Below are positions 37,786-47,115 of a stretch of 64,000 bases of DNA, piece by piece. The stretch is taken from positions 1 to 64,000 of the forward strand of contig RECN01000059.1 of the NCBI GenBank assembly GCA_007694005.1, given 5' to 3'. A program made the position numbers and the translations under genes. Below the pieces are notes generated by a model, which saw only the letters and a list, made by a program, of their open reading frames with translations, was not told the DNA's origin and made no database searches. Each line of letters begins with the position of its first letter. Position 1 is the first letter of the stretch. Source of the DNA: Spirochaetaceae bacterium (GTDB taxonomy: Bacteria; Spirochaetota; Spirochaetia; DSM-27196; SKKC01).

Positions 37786-38328
37786 TTACATTCCCAGAAC
37801 CTGGAATTCGTCAAACAGCACTTCCCGTATCGGACGACCGATCAGGATTGCGTTCAGCTGCTCCATAAGCTCAGTCTTCAGTATCTCTTCGTTTGCCGGT
37901 CGTAGCGCATCAACCGTATGACTCGCGAAAAAACGCCTCGCGCGATCCCGTAAGCGCGGCGTGTTCTGCGTCAGCTCAGCGGCGATCCGTGCGTTGCCTT
38001 CATCATACCCGAGCTGCAACTGTACCACAAACATGGCCCCGTCCGAGGTCGTTCCGCGAATTTCTCCCAGTCCGCCGAAGAATGATGCCGGGTCCAGACC
38101 TTCGGCCATTACTTCGCTGCTCGGAGTAAACACCTGACCCGCAGGCTCATCACCCTGAAGAATATTCAGCGTCACAACGACAACAGTCACAACGAAAAGA
38201 ATCGCCCCAATGACTATGGCAACCCACTTGAGTATCTGTATGGCGAGTCCCGACAGGACTCCGCCTTTTTTGTCCGGTGACTCCTCGGAGCCAATATCGT
38301 CATCACTGTCGAAAATATCATCCGACAT
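37786..38328 (-). CDS. fliL: Flagellar stator-associated protein FliL
   Basis: Single TM after a short acidic N-terminus; position between motB and fliM; C-terminal IREVLFDEFQVLGM. Confidence 0.9.
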   Translation of the reverse strand: MSDDIFDSDDDIGSEESPDKKGGVLSGLAIQILKWVAIVIGAILFVVTVVVVTLNILQGDEPAGQVFTPSSEVMAEGLDPASFFGGLGEIRGTTSDGAMFVVQLQLGYDEGNARIAAELTQNTPRLRDRARRFFASHTVDALRPANEEILKTELMEQLNAILIGRPIREVLFDEFQVLGM

Positions 38329-38363
38329 CGCTGTTACTCCTTAATCGGTGACTCTGCACACGC

Positions 38364-39092
38364 TTACAGATTCCCATCGCTGAGGATGATCACATCCACC
38401 CGACGGTTATAGGCCCTGCCCTCTGCCGTATCGTTTGCGAACAGCGGCTGCTGTTCCCCAAGCGACATGACCTGGAAGCGACTTTCAGGCGCTCCAAAAT
38501 CGACAAGATACCGCAGCACATTCAGCGACCGATCCGCGCCAAGATGCCAGTTATTCGGCCATGGCCCCTGGGGATCGGTGGGTTCGCTGTCCGTATGACC
38601 CTCAATGCGAAACGACCGCCCCGCGACCGTTTCACTCTGGAGCAGATCGGACAGATTCTGCAGTACAACCCGCGAACGCTCAATATCGATTTCCGCGCTC
38701 GCCGTACGAAAGAACGAATCCGCAGCGAGCGAGATTACAAGTCCCCGCTCGTCCCGGGTAACTCTGACCCTGTTCGAGCGTATTTCCGGTTCGAACAGAC
38801 TGATTGCCTGTCTGCGAGCCTCGTCGAGGGACCGACCGACACGTCGCGACGGAAGCTGCAGAATGTTGTTGCCGAGCTCGGCGAGCGGCCCCACCTCCAG
38901 GGTGTTACCACCCTGAAACGTCCCGAGCCCGGGAAACGCTGCGAGCACGAGCCGAAGCTCATACCCGTCAATCTCTGCCGTCGTAAACAGAAGTACGAAA
39001 AACGTGAGCAGAAGCGTCGTCATGTCTCCGTAGGTCAGCAGCCAGTCGGCTGCACCTTCGGATTTCCGTTCTTTTTTCTTTACACCTGCCAT
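38364..39092 (-). CDS. motB: Stator protein MotB
   Basis: WLLTYGDMTTLLLTFFVLLF with the conserved Asp; OmpA-like FRIEGHTDSEPT. Confidence 0.96.
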   Translation of the reverse strand: MAGVKKKERKSEGAADWLLTYGDMTTLLLTFFVLLFTTAEIDGYELRLVLAAFPGLGTFQGGNTLEVGPLAELGNNILQLPSRRVGRSLDEARRQAISLFEPEIRSNRVRVTRDERGLVISLAADSFFRTASAEIDIERSRVVLQNLSDLLQSETVAGRSFRIEGHTDSEPTDPQGPWPNNWHLGADRSLNVLRYLVDFGAPESRFQVMSLGEQQPLFANDTAEGRAYNRRVDVIILSDGNL

Positions 39093-39110
39093 GATTGCAC
39101 CCTGGCTGCG

Positions 39111-39896
39111 TTAGTCACGTACACTCTCCTGACGTATCGCCTCACGCTGCTTTGGCGGCAGGAAGCTGACAAGTTTCTCAAGGAGAATGCGCGGGTTGTC
39201 GCCGCTCTGTATGCTTAATATACCTTCAACCACGATTTCTTTCACGCGGGTCTCATCGCGGTTTCGATCTTCGAGTTTGTTCTTCAGAGGCACGAGGATG
39301 AGGTTTGCAAAAATAGAGCCGTACATTGTCGTGATGAGCGCGAGTGACATACCTGATCCAATGGCGTCCGGGTCGTCCCCGAGCGCCTGAAGCATGGCGA
39401 TGAGACCCGCGAGCGTCCCGATCATTCCGAAAGCCGGAGCGATCTTGCCCCAGTCATCGAAGAGCTTGATTCCGGTATCATGACGCTCCTGCAACTGATT
39501 CAGGTCGTTATAGAGAATACTCTTGATGATGTCGGGGTCGGTGCCGTCTACGACCAGCTGTATGCCCTTGCGCATGAACTCATCTTCCACTTCATCAAGG
39601 TTGTCCTCGAGCGCGAGAAGACCTTCCCTGCGCGCGCGTTCGGAAAACGCCACCAGATCGGAGATGATTTTTTCTTCCTTGAGGTCGGGCGTACGAATCG
39701 TCAGGTTCACGTATCGCATGACACCGAGCATGCGGCTCAGCGGATTTGATACGAGCATCGCCGCGAAGCTTCCACCAATAACCATTATGAACGACGCCAG
39801 GTCGATATACGCCCCGAGGAAGCCTCCACTCGTGAGAATGGACATGAGGATAAGGAGGAAACCGGAAATTATGCCAATTATCGTGCCGAGATCCAT
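39111..39896 (-). CDS. motA: Stator protein MotA
   Basis: MotA/TolQ/ExbB-like: PAFGMIGTLAGLIAMLQALGDDPDAIGSGMSLALITTMYGSIFANLI. Confidence 0.96.
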   Translation of the reverse strand: MDLGTIIGIISGFLLILMSILTSGGFLGAYIDLASFIMVIGGSFAAMLVSNPLSRMLGVMRYVNLTIRTPDLKEEKIISDLVAFSERARREGLLALEDNLDEVEDEFMRKGIQLVVDGTDPDIIKSILYNDLNQLQERHDTGIKLFDDWGKIAPAFGMIGTLAGLIAMLQALGDDPDAIGSGMSLALITTMYGSIFANLILVPLKNKLEDRNRDETRVKEIVVEGILSIQSGDNPRILLEKLVSFLPPKQREAIRQESVRD

Positions 39897-39905
39897 ACCG
39901 TCTTC

Positions 39906-40103
39906 CTACTCCTCGTTCTTGAAGCCGCCGATTCGGCGTCTGTACTCGACGATGCTGTCCGTGATCTGTTCCACGCCTTCTTTTACAATGAGCCGCTTTC
40001 CGGACAGCATTACCAGTGTCGTGTCCGGATTCGTCTCAATGTACTCGATCTGATGGGGATTCACAAAATACTTCCTGTCATCAAGGCGTGTCACACTGAT
40101 CAT
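39906..40103 (-). CDS. flbD: FlbD family protein
   Basis: MISVTRLDDRKYFVNPHQIEYIETNPDTTLVMLSGKRLIVKE. Confidence 0.93.
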   Translation of the reverse strand: MISVTRLDDRKYFVNPHQIEYIETNPDTTLVMLSGKRLIVKEGVEQITDSIVEYRRRIGGFKNEE

Positions 40104-40126
40104 CTAAACCTCTTCATCATACGGAT

Positions 40127-41542
40127 TTACTGCTTCAGTGTTAATACTTCCTGCAGCATCTGATCCGCCGTCCTGATGGTACGACTGTTCGCCTGGAAAC
40201 CTCGCTGAGTCACGATCATATCGGTAAAGGCCTCCGAGAGGTCAACGTTACTCATTTCAAGCGCACCTGATACGATCATGCCCCGCCCCGCCGAACCGGC
40301 CGGTGCAAGGTCCGCCTGACCGCTGTTGATCGTTCGTGCGAAATTTGTGTCACCGACCCGTTCAAGACCGCCGGGGTTGGTGAAACTCGCGAGGGCAATC
40401 TGCCCAAGCGCACGGTTGGTTCCGTTCGAGAAGATACCGGTCACGGTACCGGACTGGTCAATACGAAAGTCTTCAAGATAGCCCATGCCATACCCGTTCT
40501 GCTCGAAAATCCGAAGGCTGCTTGCCGAACTGAACTGAGTCATGGCGTTTGTGAACGAACCTGCCTCACCGAGATTAAGCGTAAAGGTCTGGGTCTGAAC
40601 GCCGTCAACTTCCGGCAGTCCGGTATCAGGGTCGATGGGTATCGCGCTTTCGGGAACCTCGAATGTCATCCCGACCGTCAGTTCCCCGTCGGTGTCTTCG
40701 CCGCCTTCATCGTTGAAGACGCGTCGCAGCGTCCCGTCATTAGCAAACTCTACGAAAAATCGTTCGGTATCCGCACTGTCAACACCGGCAACCGAGAGAT
40801 TCTGAAGCGGCTGTTCGTCTCCACCGGGATTCATGACAACGGCGACCTGCCACTGATTCGGCTGGCCGGGAACACGGGTAAAATCCAGTCTCAGTTCGTG
40901 CGTCGTTCCAAAGCTGTCATAAATTTCCTGCGTGACACTCCATGTACCTTCGGCAGTTTCCGAAGCGGTTGCATTCTCGGGAATCAGCGGAGTATTACGG
41001 TTCAGGTTCGAGGCGAACCTCACCTCGGTCGTTTCCTGTGCGCCGTCTTTCCCCCCTATGGGTATGTTCAGCTCACCCGGATTGCCGGTCGTGTTGATCA
41101 TGGTAGTCCCGTCAATATCCTCAGCTGCCCAGCCGAGGACACGCATGCCGTTGCCCGGATTGACCAGGGTTCCGTTCGCATCGAGACCAAAGGCACCGGC
41201 CCTCGTGTAAAGGTTCCGGTCGCCGTCGGAAAGCACGAAGAACCCGTCGCCCTGTATGGCTAGATCGTCCCGCTTACCCGTCGTCTGCAGACTGCCCTGC
41301 AGGTGCAACGTATCAATCGATGCAACGTTCATTCCGAGACCGACCTGCTGGGGGTTCACACCACCACGCTCGATTCCGGGTCGAGCAGCACCGCGCATAT
41401 TCTGCGAGATGAGATCCTGAAAATTCACGCGTCCACGCCGGTAACCGGTTGTATTGACGTTGGAAATGTTGTTACCGATGACATCCATACGAACCTGGTG
41501 GTTCTGCAAACCGCTGACACCGGAATACAATGATCGCATCAT
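40127..41542 (-). CDS. flgE: Flagellar hook protein FlgE (lacks Cys entirely)
   Basis: MMRSLYSGVSGLQNHQVRMDVIGNNISNVNTTGYRRGRVNFQD; C-terminal TDMIVTQRGFQANSRTIRTADQMLQEVLTLKQ. Confidence 0.97.
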   Translation of the reverse strand: MMRSLYSGVSGLQNHQVRMDVIGNNISNVNTTGYRRGRVNFQDLISQNMRGAARPGIERGGVNPQQVGLGMNVASIDTLHLQGSLQTTGKRDDLAIQGDGFFVLSDGDRNLYTRAGAFGLDANGTLVNPGNGMRVLGWAAEDIDGTTMINTTGNPGELNIPIGGKDGAQETTEVRFASNLNRNTPLIPENATASETAEGTWSVTQEIYDSFGTTHELRLDFTRVPGQPNQWQVAVVMNPGGDEQPLQNLSVAGVDSADTERFFVEFANDGTLRRVFNDEGGEDTDGELTVGMTFEVPESAIPIDPDTGLPEVDGVQTQTFTLNLGEAGSFTNAMTQFSSASSLRIFEQNGYGMGYLEDFRIDQSGTVTGIFSNGTNRALGQIALASFTNPGGLERVGDTNFARTINSGQADLAPAGSAGRGMIVSGALEMSNVDLSEAFTDMIVTQRGFQANSRTIRTADQMLQEVLTLKQ

Positions 41543-41549
41543 AGTCTTG

Positions 41550-42005
41550 CTACTCCTTTACCCGAATAACGTCGTTGTAGTCGAAATACTGTCCATCCAC
41601 GAGAACCTGGGGATCGTTTCCTCTGGTTACTTCGGTGACTCTGCCTTCGAGGACCCGATCTCCCGCTGAAACTTCAACGGTGCGCCCGATCAGTCCCACC
41701 GCCTGACTTCCTGAGAGAAGCCCCGACAGACGACGAAACTCTTCGGACATGTTTGTGATCTGCTCGAGTGATGAAAACTGCGCCATCTGCGCGATAAACT
41801 CCCGGTCATCCATAGGCTCGGTCGGATCCTGATTCTGGAGCTGTGTAATAAGGATGCGCAGGAAATCGTCCCGACCCAGCTCGGTTCTGCTGCCTTCGCC
41901 TGACGAAAGACGCTGGTTCACCTGATCAACCTGCTGGGCAGTTCGTGCCCGTTCGGTCGAACTCATTTGTGTAGATACATTGTTTAGCGCCGAAGCGATA
42001 TCCAT
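41550..42005 (-). CDS. flgD: Hook cap scaffold FlgD
   Basis: LGRDDFLRILITQLQNQDPTEPMDDREFIAQMAQFSSLEQ. Confidence 0.95.
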   Translation of the reverse strand: MDIASALNNVSTQMSSTERARTAQQVDQVNQRLSSGEGSRTELGRDDFLRILITQLQNQDPTEPMDDREFIAQMAQFSSLEQITNMSEEFRRLSGLLSGSQAVGLIGRTVEVSAGDRVLEGRVTEVTRGNDPQVLVDGQYFDYNDVIRVKE

Positions 42006-42029
42006 ATTCTCATCCTCTCCTTGTGGCAG

Positions 42030-43634
42030 TTAAGCCATCACATTCACACGGTGCTCACTGCCGCTGTCTGTAAGAAAATCGGCCGTTATATGTTCCACTT
42101 CACTGTACTGGTCACGGGAAGCATTCTGAGGACTCTCAGCGTAACGTTCGCCTGAAGCGCCGTTCTGTCCCGCGCCTTCCTGCGAACCATCATGAACGCT
42201 CACCTCGAACGCACCCGTACTCACGCCGCTTTCCTCGAAACTTCGCTGAAGGTCTGCGATGCTGTCGCGAAACACATCCCCTGCTGTTTCATTGTCGACA
42301 AATATCCGCAGAGCTACACGGTCTTCGATCATTTCCATTCGAATACGCACCGTACCGAGGCTTTCGGGCTTAAGCAGCAGTCGCAGCTCACCTTCATTGT
42401 TGTCTCGAAGAATGACCTGTGCCTGTCTGACTATTTCGGATGCACCCTGATCGCGAAGCGTCTGTGCGAGTCGCAGCGCGGCGTCGGAACGCGTGTCGCC
42501 CTGACTCGCAGCCATCGCGGCCCTGCTGTGCATGGCCTGTTCCGCTCCGTAGTTCTGTGGATTTCCGTTGTTACCCGTCTCGCCACCGGCCTGCGACTGA
42601 ATGACAGGACGACTTCGTGACGATTCGGCGCCGTCGCCTGCGGCGGTCTCCACGCGTGAACGGCTCTCACCGTTTCGCTGCGACCGTTCGTTTCGTCCAC
42701 GCCGGTGATCTCGAACGTCTATCGTCAGACTGTTGCGCTCGGAGTCTTTCTCTGCAGCCTGGGACTGCGATCGTGCGCGTGCGGCCTGGTCATGACGGTC
42801 TTCGGCCGTCCGTCGATGAGCCACATCGCCTTCGCGCCCATCGGTCTTCGGTGGTTCTTCGGTCTTTTCCGTAGCGGTCCGCTCGCCCGCTCGTCGCGAC
42901 TGTTCGCCGGTAGAAGCCGCAACGGGTCTGTCCGTGCGCGAGGTGGTTTTTACGTCAGTCTCGGAGCGGGCACGGACATTCGCAGCGGTTTTTCCGGTCA
43001 CGCTCGCCCCGTCAATCGCCGAAGCAGTGTCGCGCTGCGCGGCTGCTTCGGCGGCAGCAGTACGTTTTCTGTCTGTCTGCTCCGAAGCGAAGGCTTCTTT
43101 TTCGGCTGCGTTTCGAAACACGACAAGCTCGTCGTGGTCATACTCGCGTTCGTGCTCGTCCTCGGCCTCGGCTTTCGCGGATCTCTTCGTCTCTTCTGTA
43201 CGAGGTGCTTCCACCGATTTCTCAACGGCCGCGCCTGCAAGGCGAGCAGCATCGGATTCGTCCTGGACAGAGGCCTTCTCTTGTATCTTGTCGAGGTTGC
43301 CGTCGGGACGCTTGACCGACGCGGCGTCATTCCGCCGGCCTTCCTGCTCCTTAGACCGCTTCAGAGAAGAGTCGTCTTCGTCCTCAATCTCCTCAACGTC
43401 GCGTGCCGACGATTCCACCGGCTTATCGCGTTCTGTTTCTGATTCACGCTTCGCTGTGGAGTACTCCGAAGCATACCCGGACGCCTCCGGCCGGTCCTGT
43501 CGGACGGATGAAACTTCCCGCGAGAGAAGATCGGCGAATCCTCCATCGTGGAGAATTCCGTTTACGGCAGGAAACGCAGCGGGCTGCGAAATCTGAGGTG
43601 TCACCCGTACCGAAGCAATAATATCTGCTGTCAC
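42030..43634 (-). CDS. fliK: Hook-length control protein FliK
   Basis: Long charged disordered N-region; C-terminal LRLLLKPESLGTVRIRMEMIEDRVALRIFVDNETAGDVFRDSIADLQRSFEESG. Confidence 0.9.
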   Translation of the reverse strand: MTADIIASVRVTPQISQPAAFPAVNGILHDGGFADLLSREVSSVRQDRPEASGYASEYSTAKRESETERDKPVESSARDVEEIEDEDDSSLKRSKEQEGRRNDAASVKRPDGNLDKIQEKASVQDESDAARLAGAAVEKSVEAPRTEETKRSAKAEAEDEHEREYDHDELVVFRNAAEKEAFASEQTDRKRTAAAEAAAQRDTASAIDGASVTGKTAANVRARSETDVKTTSRTDRPVAASTGEQSRRAGERTATEKTEEPPKTDGREGDVAHRRTAEDRHDQAARARSQSQAAEKDSERNSLTIDVRDHRRGRNERSQRNGESRSRVETAAGDGAESSRSRPVIQSQAGGETGNNGNPQNYGAEQAMHSRAAMAASQGDTRSDAALRLAQTLRDQGASEIVRQAQVILRDNNEGELRLLLKPESLGTVRIRMEMIEDRVALRIFVDNETAGDVFRDSIADLQRSFEESGVSTGAFEVSVHDGSQEGAGQNGASGERYAESPQNASRDQYSEVEHITADFLTDSGSEHRVNVMA

Positions 43635-43658
43635 ATCTCCCCCGTTCGAAGCCTGTCC

Positions 43659-43673
43659 CGGTCACCCTGACCG
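43659..43673 (-). other. Short perfect hairpin in the flbB-fliK gap
   Basis: CGGTCA-GGG-TGACCG. Confidence 0.35.
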
Positions 43674-43708
43674 AAATCCAGCGCAGAACGCGGAAGTCGG
43701 ACCAGGGT

Positions 43709-44341
43709 CTATAACTCCGGCCTTTGCGTCATAAGACGCTGGACACGGGCTGCACGCTCCGGAGGGAACTGTGCAAGCCAGACCGAAGATAACGAGAACT
43801 CACCTTCTTCATCGGCAAGTTCGTCGGTAATCCGCAGTATGCTGACCACATCCTGGTCCTCATACCCTACGAGAATCGCGACGGCCTGAGCGGGTGTCAT
43901 GTTTTGAAGCGTGCGTGCGTTTCGCTCAAGGTTCGCTCTTCTATTCTCGTACGATCTGACTCTTTCATTGAATGAAAATTCCTGCTCTTCGAGCTGCCGC
44001 TCTCTATCTTCGAGTTCTTCGAGCCTGCGATCGAAGTCTGCCTGTTCCTGTGTGAGCTGCTGCTCACGTCTGTCCAGCTCCTGCTCACGTACGTTGAGCG
44101 CCTGTGAAAGGCGATCCGTACGCAGCTGTTCAAGGAGCAGCATGTCCTCTTCCTCGGGAAACTCGATCCGCGGAGCGACGCCGAACAGAGATAGTACCGG
44201 TCTGAGCGCAGAACGCGCGTCGACGACTCCAAGGAGATCGAGCCAGAATGCACCACCACCAAGAAGGGCGAGGATGAGAAGCACGAGAACGAGGATTCTC
44301 GGCCAGGGACCGACTCGATTCGACCTACGAGCCATGTTCAA
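43709..44341 (-). CDS. flbB: FlbB periplasmic-flagellar collar-type protein
   Basis: N-terminal TM, coiled coil, MgtE-N-like C-terminus LQNMTPAQAVAILVGYEDQDVVSILRI; between fliJ and fliK as in spirochaetes. Confidence 0.85.
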   Translation of the reverse strand: MNMARRSNRVGPWPRILVLVLLILALLGGGAFWLDLLGVVDARSALRPVLSLFGVAPRIEFPEEEDMLLLEQLRTDRLSQALNVREQELDRREQQLTQEQADFDRRLEELEDRERQLEEQEFSFNERVRSYENRRANLERNARTLQNMTPAQAVAILVGYEDQDVVSILRITDELADEEGEFSLSSVWLAQFPPERAARVQRLMTQRPEL

Positions 44342-44798
44342 CTCCTTCTTCTACCCTGCGTACGGCCCGTGTTCCGACCACGTCGTCGAGCGCAACCGCC
44401 TCGACACGCCGTTCCTCGGCGTAATGTCGTGTCGACCGGACTTCACGCAGGCGCGAGAGGACCTCTGTATCCCGGTGAGCCTCCTGAAAACGCTCACGGA
44501 CATCGGTAAGACGTTCCTCGACCCGCGACCGGGTCTTGATTCCCGCCTCTATTTCCTGCTCTATGCGCGTCAGATAGACGTGCCGGGCGTACATGCCGGT
44601 AAGGTTCAGTCGTCCATCAGGCTCCTGCGTTGGAGACGGGTCGGTGACGGTGAGTTGCACCTCATCCGATAGCCGGTTCAGCTCCTCGTTCGCCGAAATT
44701 AGTTCCGAGTGCACGGCGGCCAGGTCTCGCTCGATCAGCTGTTCACGGTATTTGCGTATGCGAAGCAGCGGATCAAGCTTGAAACGGAAACGCTTCAT
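44325..44798 (-). CDS. fliJ: Flagellar export chaperone FliJ
   Basis: MKRFRFKLDPLLRIRKYREQLIERDLAAVHSEL coiled coil, immediately after fliI. Confidence 0.88.
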   Translation of the reverse strand: MKRFRFKLDPLLRIRKYREQLIERDLAAVHSELISANEELNRLSDEVQLTVTDPSPTQEPDGRLNLTGMYARHVYLTRIEQEIEAGIKTRSRVEERLTDVRERFQEAHRDTEVLSRLREVRSTRHYAEERRVEAVALDDVVGTRAVRRVEEGVEHGS

Positions 44799-46120
44799 GG
44801 TCGAGACACTCCCGCGAGTTCGCAGACCCTCGAAATCGTTTCCTCAAGCGGGGCTTTTTCTTCCACACCCTGTTGTAGAAACGTTCGGATTGCATCGATC
44901 TTCTCGATCGCGCTGTCGATTTCCGGTTGCGAACCGCGCGCATACGCGCCGAGACTGATGATATCTTCGTTTTCGGTATACACGGCGAGGTGTCTGCGCA
45001 GTGCAGCGACCGCGCGACGGGTCGTTTCGTCGGTAATCCGGTTTTCGAGACGGGATATCGAAGCGAGCACATCAATCGCCGGATAATGAGCCCGCTGGGC
45101 GAGCCGCCGGGACAGAACAAGATGGCCGTCGAGAATACCCCGCACCGTATCCGAAACCGGCTCGTCCATGTCGTCGCCTTCGACGAGTATGGTGTAAAAG
45201 CCGGTCATGGTTCCGACTTCGCTCGTTCCGCATCGTTCGAGCAGCTTCGGTAATCCACTGAATACGCTTGGAGTGTACCCTCTGTTCGCCGGAAACTCAC
45301 CGCGAGCGAGCGAAATCTCTCTGATCGCCCTGGCGTAGCGGGTAACCGAATCGAAAAGGAACATCACGTCGTTTCCCTGATCGCGGAAGTACTCGGCAAT
45401 CGCTGTCGCGACACCGGCGGCCCGGTACCGGGCGAGCGGCGGCATGTCGCTCGTGGCAACCACGACAACGCTGCGTTGCAGCCCCTCTGGTCCCAGATCG
45501 TTCTCGATGAACTCCCGAACCTCACGACCACGCTCGCCGATCAGGGCAATAACGTTGACCGCCGCGTTCGTGTTCCGCGCAATCATACCAAGGAGCGTAC
45601 TCTTGCCGACTCCGCTCCCGCTGAATATACCCATGCGCTGACCGGTCCCCACCGGAACGAGCCCGTCGATAGCCCTGACTCCAGTTTCGATCGGCCGTGT
45701 AATCCTGCTTCGTGTGAGAACGTCAGGTGGCTCGCTGTTCACCGGATAGTAGTTTGATGAATGAATCTCCCCGAGCCCGTCTATGGGCCGACCGCGCCCG
45801 TTCAGAACCCGTCCGAGCAGGTGATCTCCGACAGCCACGCGAAGAACCGATCCGCCGCCGGTAACCGTGCACCCAACCTCTATGCCGTCAACATCCTCGT
45901 ACGCCATAAGCTGAACACGATTGCCGTGTAGCCCGATTACTTCCGCAGGCACACTCCGTGTCCCGTCGTCGAGATTGATGCGGCAGAGCTCCCCCACGAC
46001 CGCCTGCGGGCCTATGCTTTCAAGCAGCAGACCCTGCACCCGATCTATGACGCCGGAGTATTTTACCGGGTCTATGTCGTCGACAAGGTCACAATATTTT
46101 CCGAACAGGACGCTTGACAT
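44795..46120 (-). CDS. fliI: Flagellar export ATPase FliI
   Basis: GIFSGSGVGKSTLLGMIARN, LIGERGREVREFIE, VSDTVRGILDGHLVLSRRLAQRAHYPAIDVLAS. Confidence 0.97.
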   Translation of the reverse strand: MSSVLFGKYCDLVDDIDPVKYSGVIDRVQGLLLESIGPQAVVGELCRINLDDGTRSVPAEVIGLHGNRVQLMAYEDVDGIEVGCTVTGGGSVLRVAVGDHLLGRVLNGRGRPIDGLGEIHSSNYYPVNSEPPDVLTRSRITRPIETGVRAIDGLVPVGTGQRMGIFSGSGVGKSTLLGMIARNTNAAVNVIALIGERGREVREFIENDLGPEGLQRSVVVVATSDMPPLARYRAAGVATAIAEYFRDQGNDVMFLFDSVTRYARAIREISLARGEFPANRGYTPSVFSGLPKLLERCGTSEVGTMTGFYTILVEGDDMDEPVSDTVRGILDGHLVLSRRLAQRAHYPAIDVLASISRLENRITDETTRRAVAALRRHLAVYTENEDIISLGAYARGSQPEIDSAIEKIDAIRTFLQQGVEEKAPLEETISRVCELAGVSRP

Positions 46121-46126
46121 GGCTTC

Positions 46127-47092
46127 TTACTCCACCGGGTCAAAGACCGGATCCCGATCCGTATCGCGAATCTTCTTACGCCGTTCGGTAATCGGTACGA
46201 GTTCGAGTATGCGATCCTCGATTTCTCGAAGCTGGGATGCGATACGTGCGTCGATCTGGCCGAAGTCAGTCTCGATGATGCAACCGCCGCGGTCGACCGT
46301 CGAGTCTTCGAGAACACTTATATTCTGAACCCGCTCAATGCGATCAATGAAATCCTTCGCGTGACCCGAAACGAGGTTGAGATCGTCAATGTTTACCCGT
46401 ATCGTCACGTCTGCACGGCTCTTCAGCTTGCGAAGCGCCTGGGCAACGTTGTTCACGACGATATTTTTCTGATTTTCACTAATGACTTTGACGACTTTCC
46501 GGGCGATCTCGAGAACAAGGTGTATGAGCTGAGACTCGCTTTCTTCGATGATTTCCTGTCGGCGCTCAATGGTACGATTGATGATCACATGCAGGCGTTC
46601 AATGAGGCGCTCCACTTCCGCCTGTCCCTGGGCGTAGCCTTCGTCACGCCCCCTGGCGAAACCTTCCTCGTACGCGTTCCGTTCCGTCTCGGATGACTCA
46701 TCGCGCGCTTCGCGAAGAATACGCTCAGCCTCCTCCCGGGCATCGGCCCTGATTCGCTCGGCGTCTTCCTCGGCGGAGTTCTTCAGACTCTGTGCGTGCT
46801 CGCTTTTCGTGCGAACCTCTTCAAAGGCCAGATTCTCCGCTTCCTTGACGATGCGATCCGCGTCCTCTCTGGCGGCGCTGACGAGCTGCTCTTTTTCGGT
46901 CTCCCACTGCTGTCGAAAGAGCTCCGCCTCGCGTCGCAGGTCGTCGGCCGTTGGTCCGGCGTATTCTTCCAGTTCCAGCTCGGGCACGGCAAGCGCCGGG
47001 ACGTCGCGCTCCGGCAGCTGAACGAAGACTTTGCTGTCGGCGAGTCGCACTTCATGTGCGCGAAATACATTCTTAGCCACCGTACCCTCCAC
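46127..47092 (-). CDS. fliH: Flagellar assembly protein FliH
   Basis: Long coiled coil followed by a FliH/YscL-like domain; between fliG and fliI. Confidence 0.9.
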   Translation of the reverse strand: MEGTVAKNVFRAHEVRLADSKVFVQLPERDVPALAVPELELEEYAGPTADDLRREAELFRQQWETEKEQLVSAAREDADRIVKEAENLAFEEVRTKSEHAQSLKNSAEEDAERIRADAREEAERILREARDESSETERNAYEEGFARGRDEGYAQGQAEVERLIERLHVIINRTIERRQEIIEESESQLIHLVLEIARKVVKVISENQKNIVVNNVAQALRKLKSRADVTIRVNIDDLNLVSGHAKDFIDRIERVQNISVLEDSTVDRGGCIIETDFGQIDARIASQLREIEDRILELVPITERRKKIRDTDRDPVFDPVE

Positions 47093-47115
47093 GTAGCGTC
47101 GCAGGCCAGACCGGC

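Noticed and set aside
42705-43442. Plus-strand ORFs opposite fliK
   Set aside because: fliK N-region is highly charged and low complexity, which gives open antisense frames by chance.
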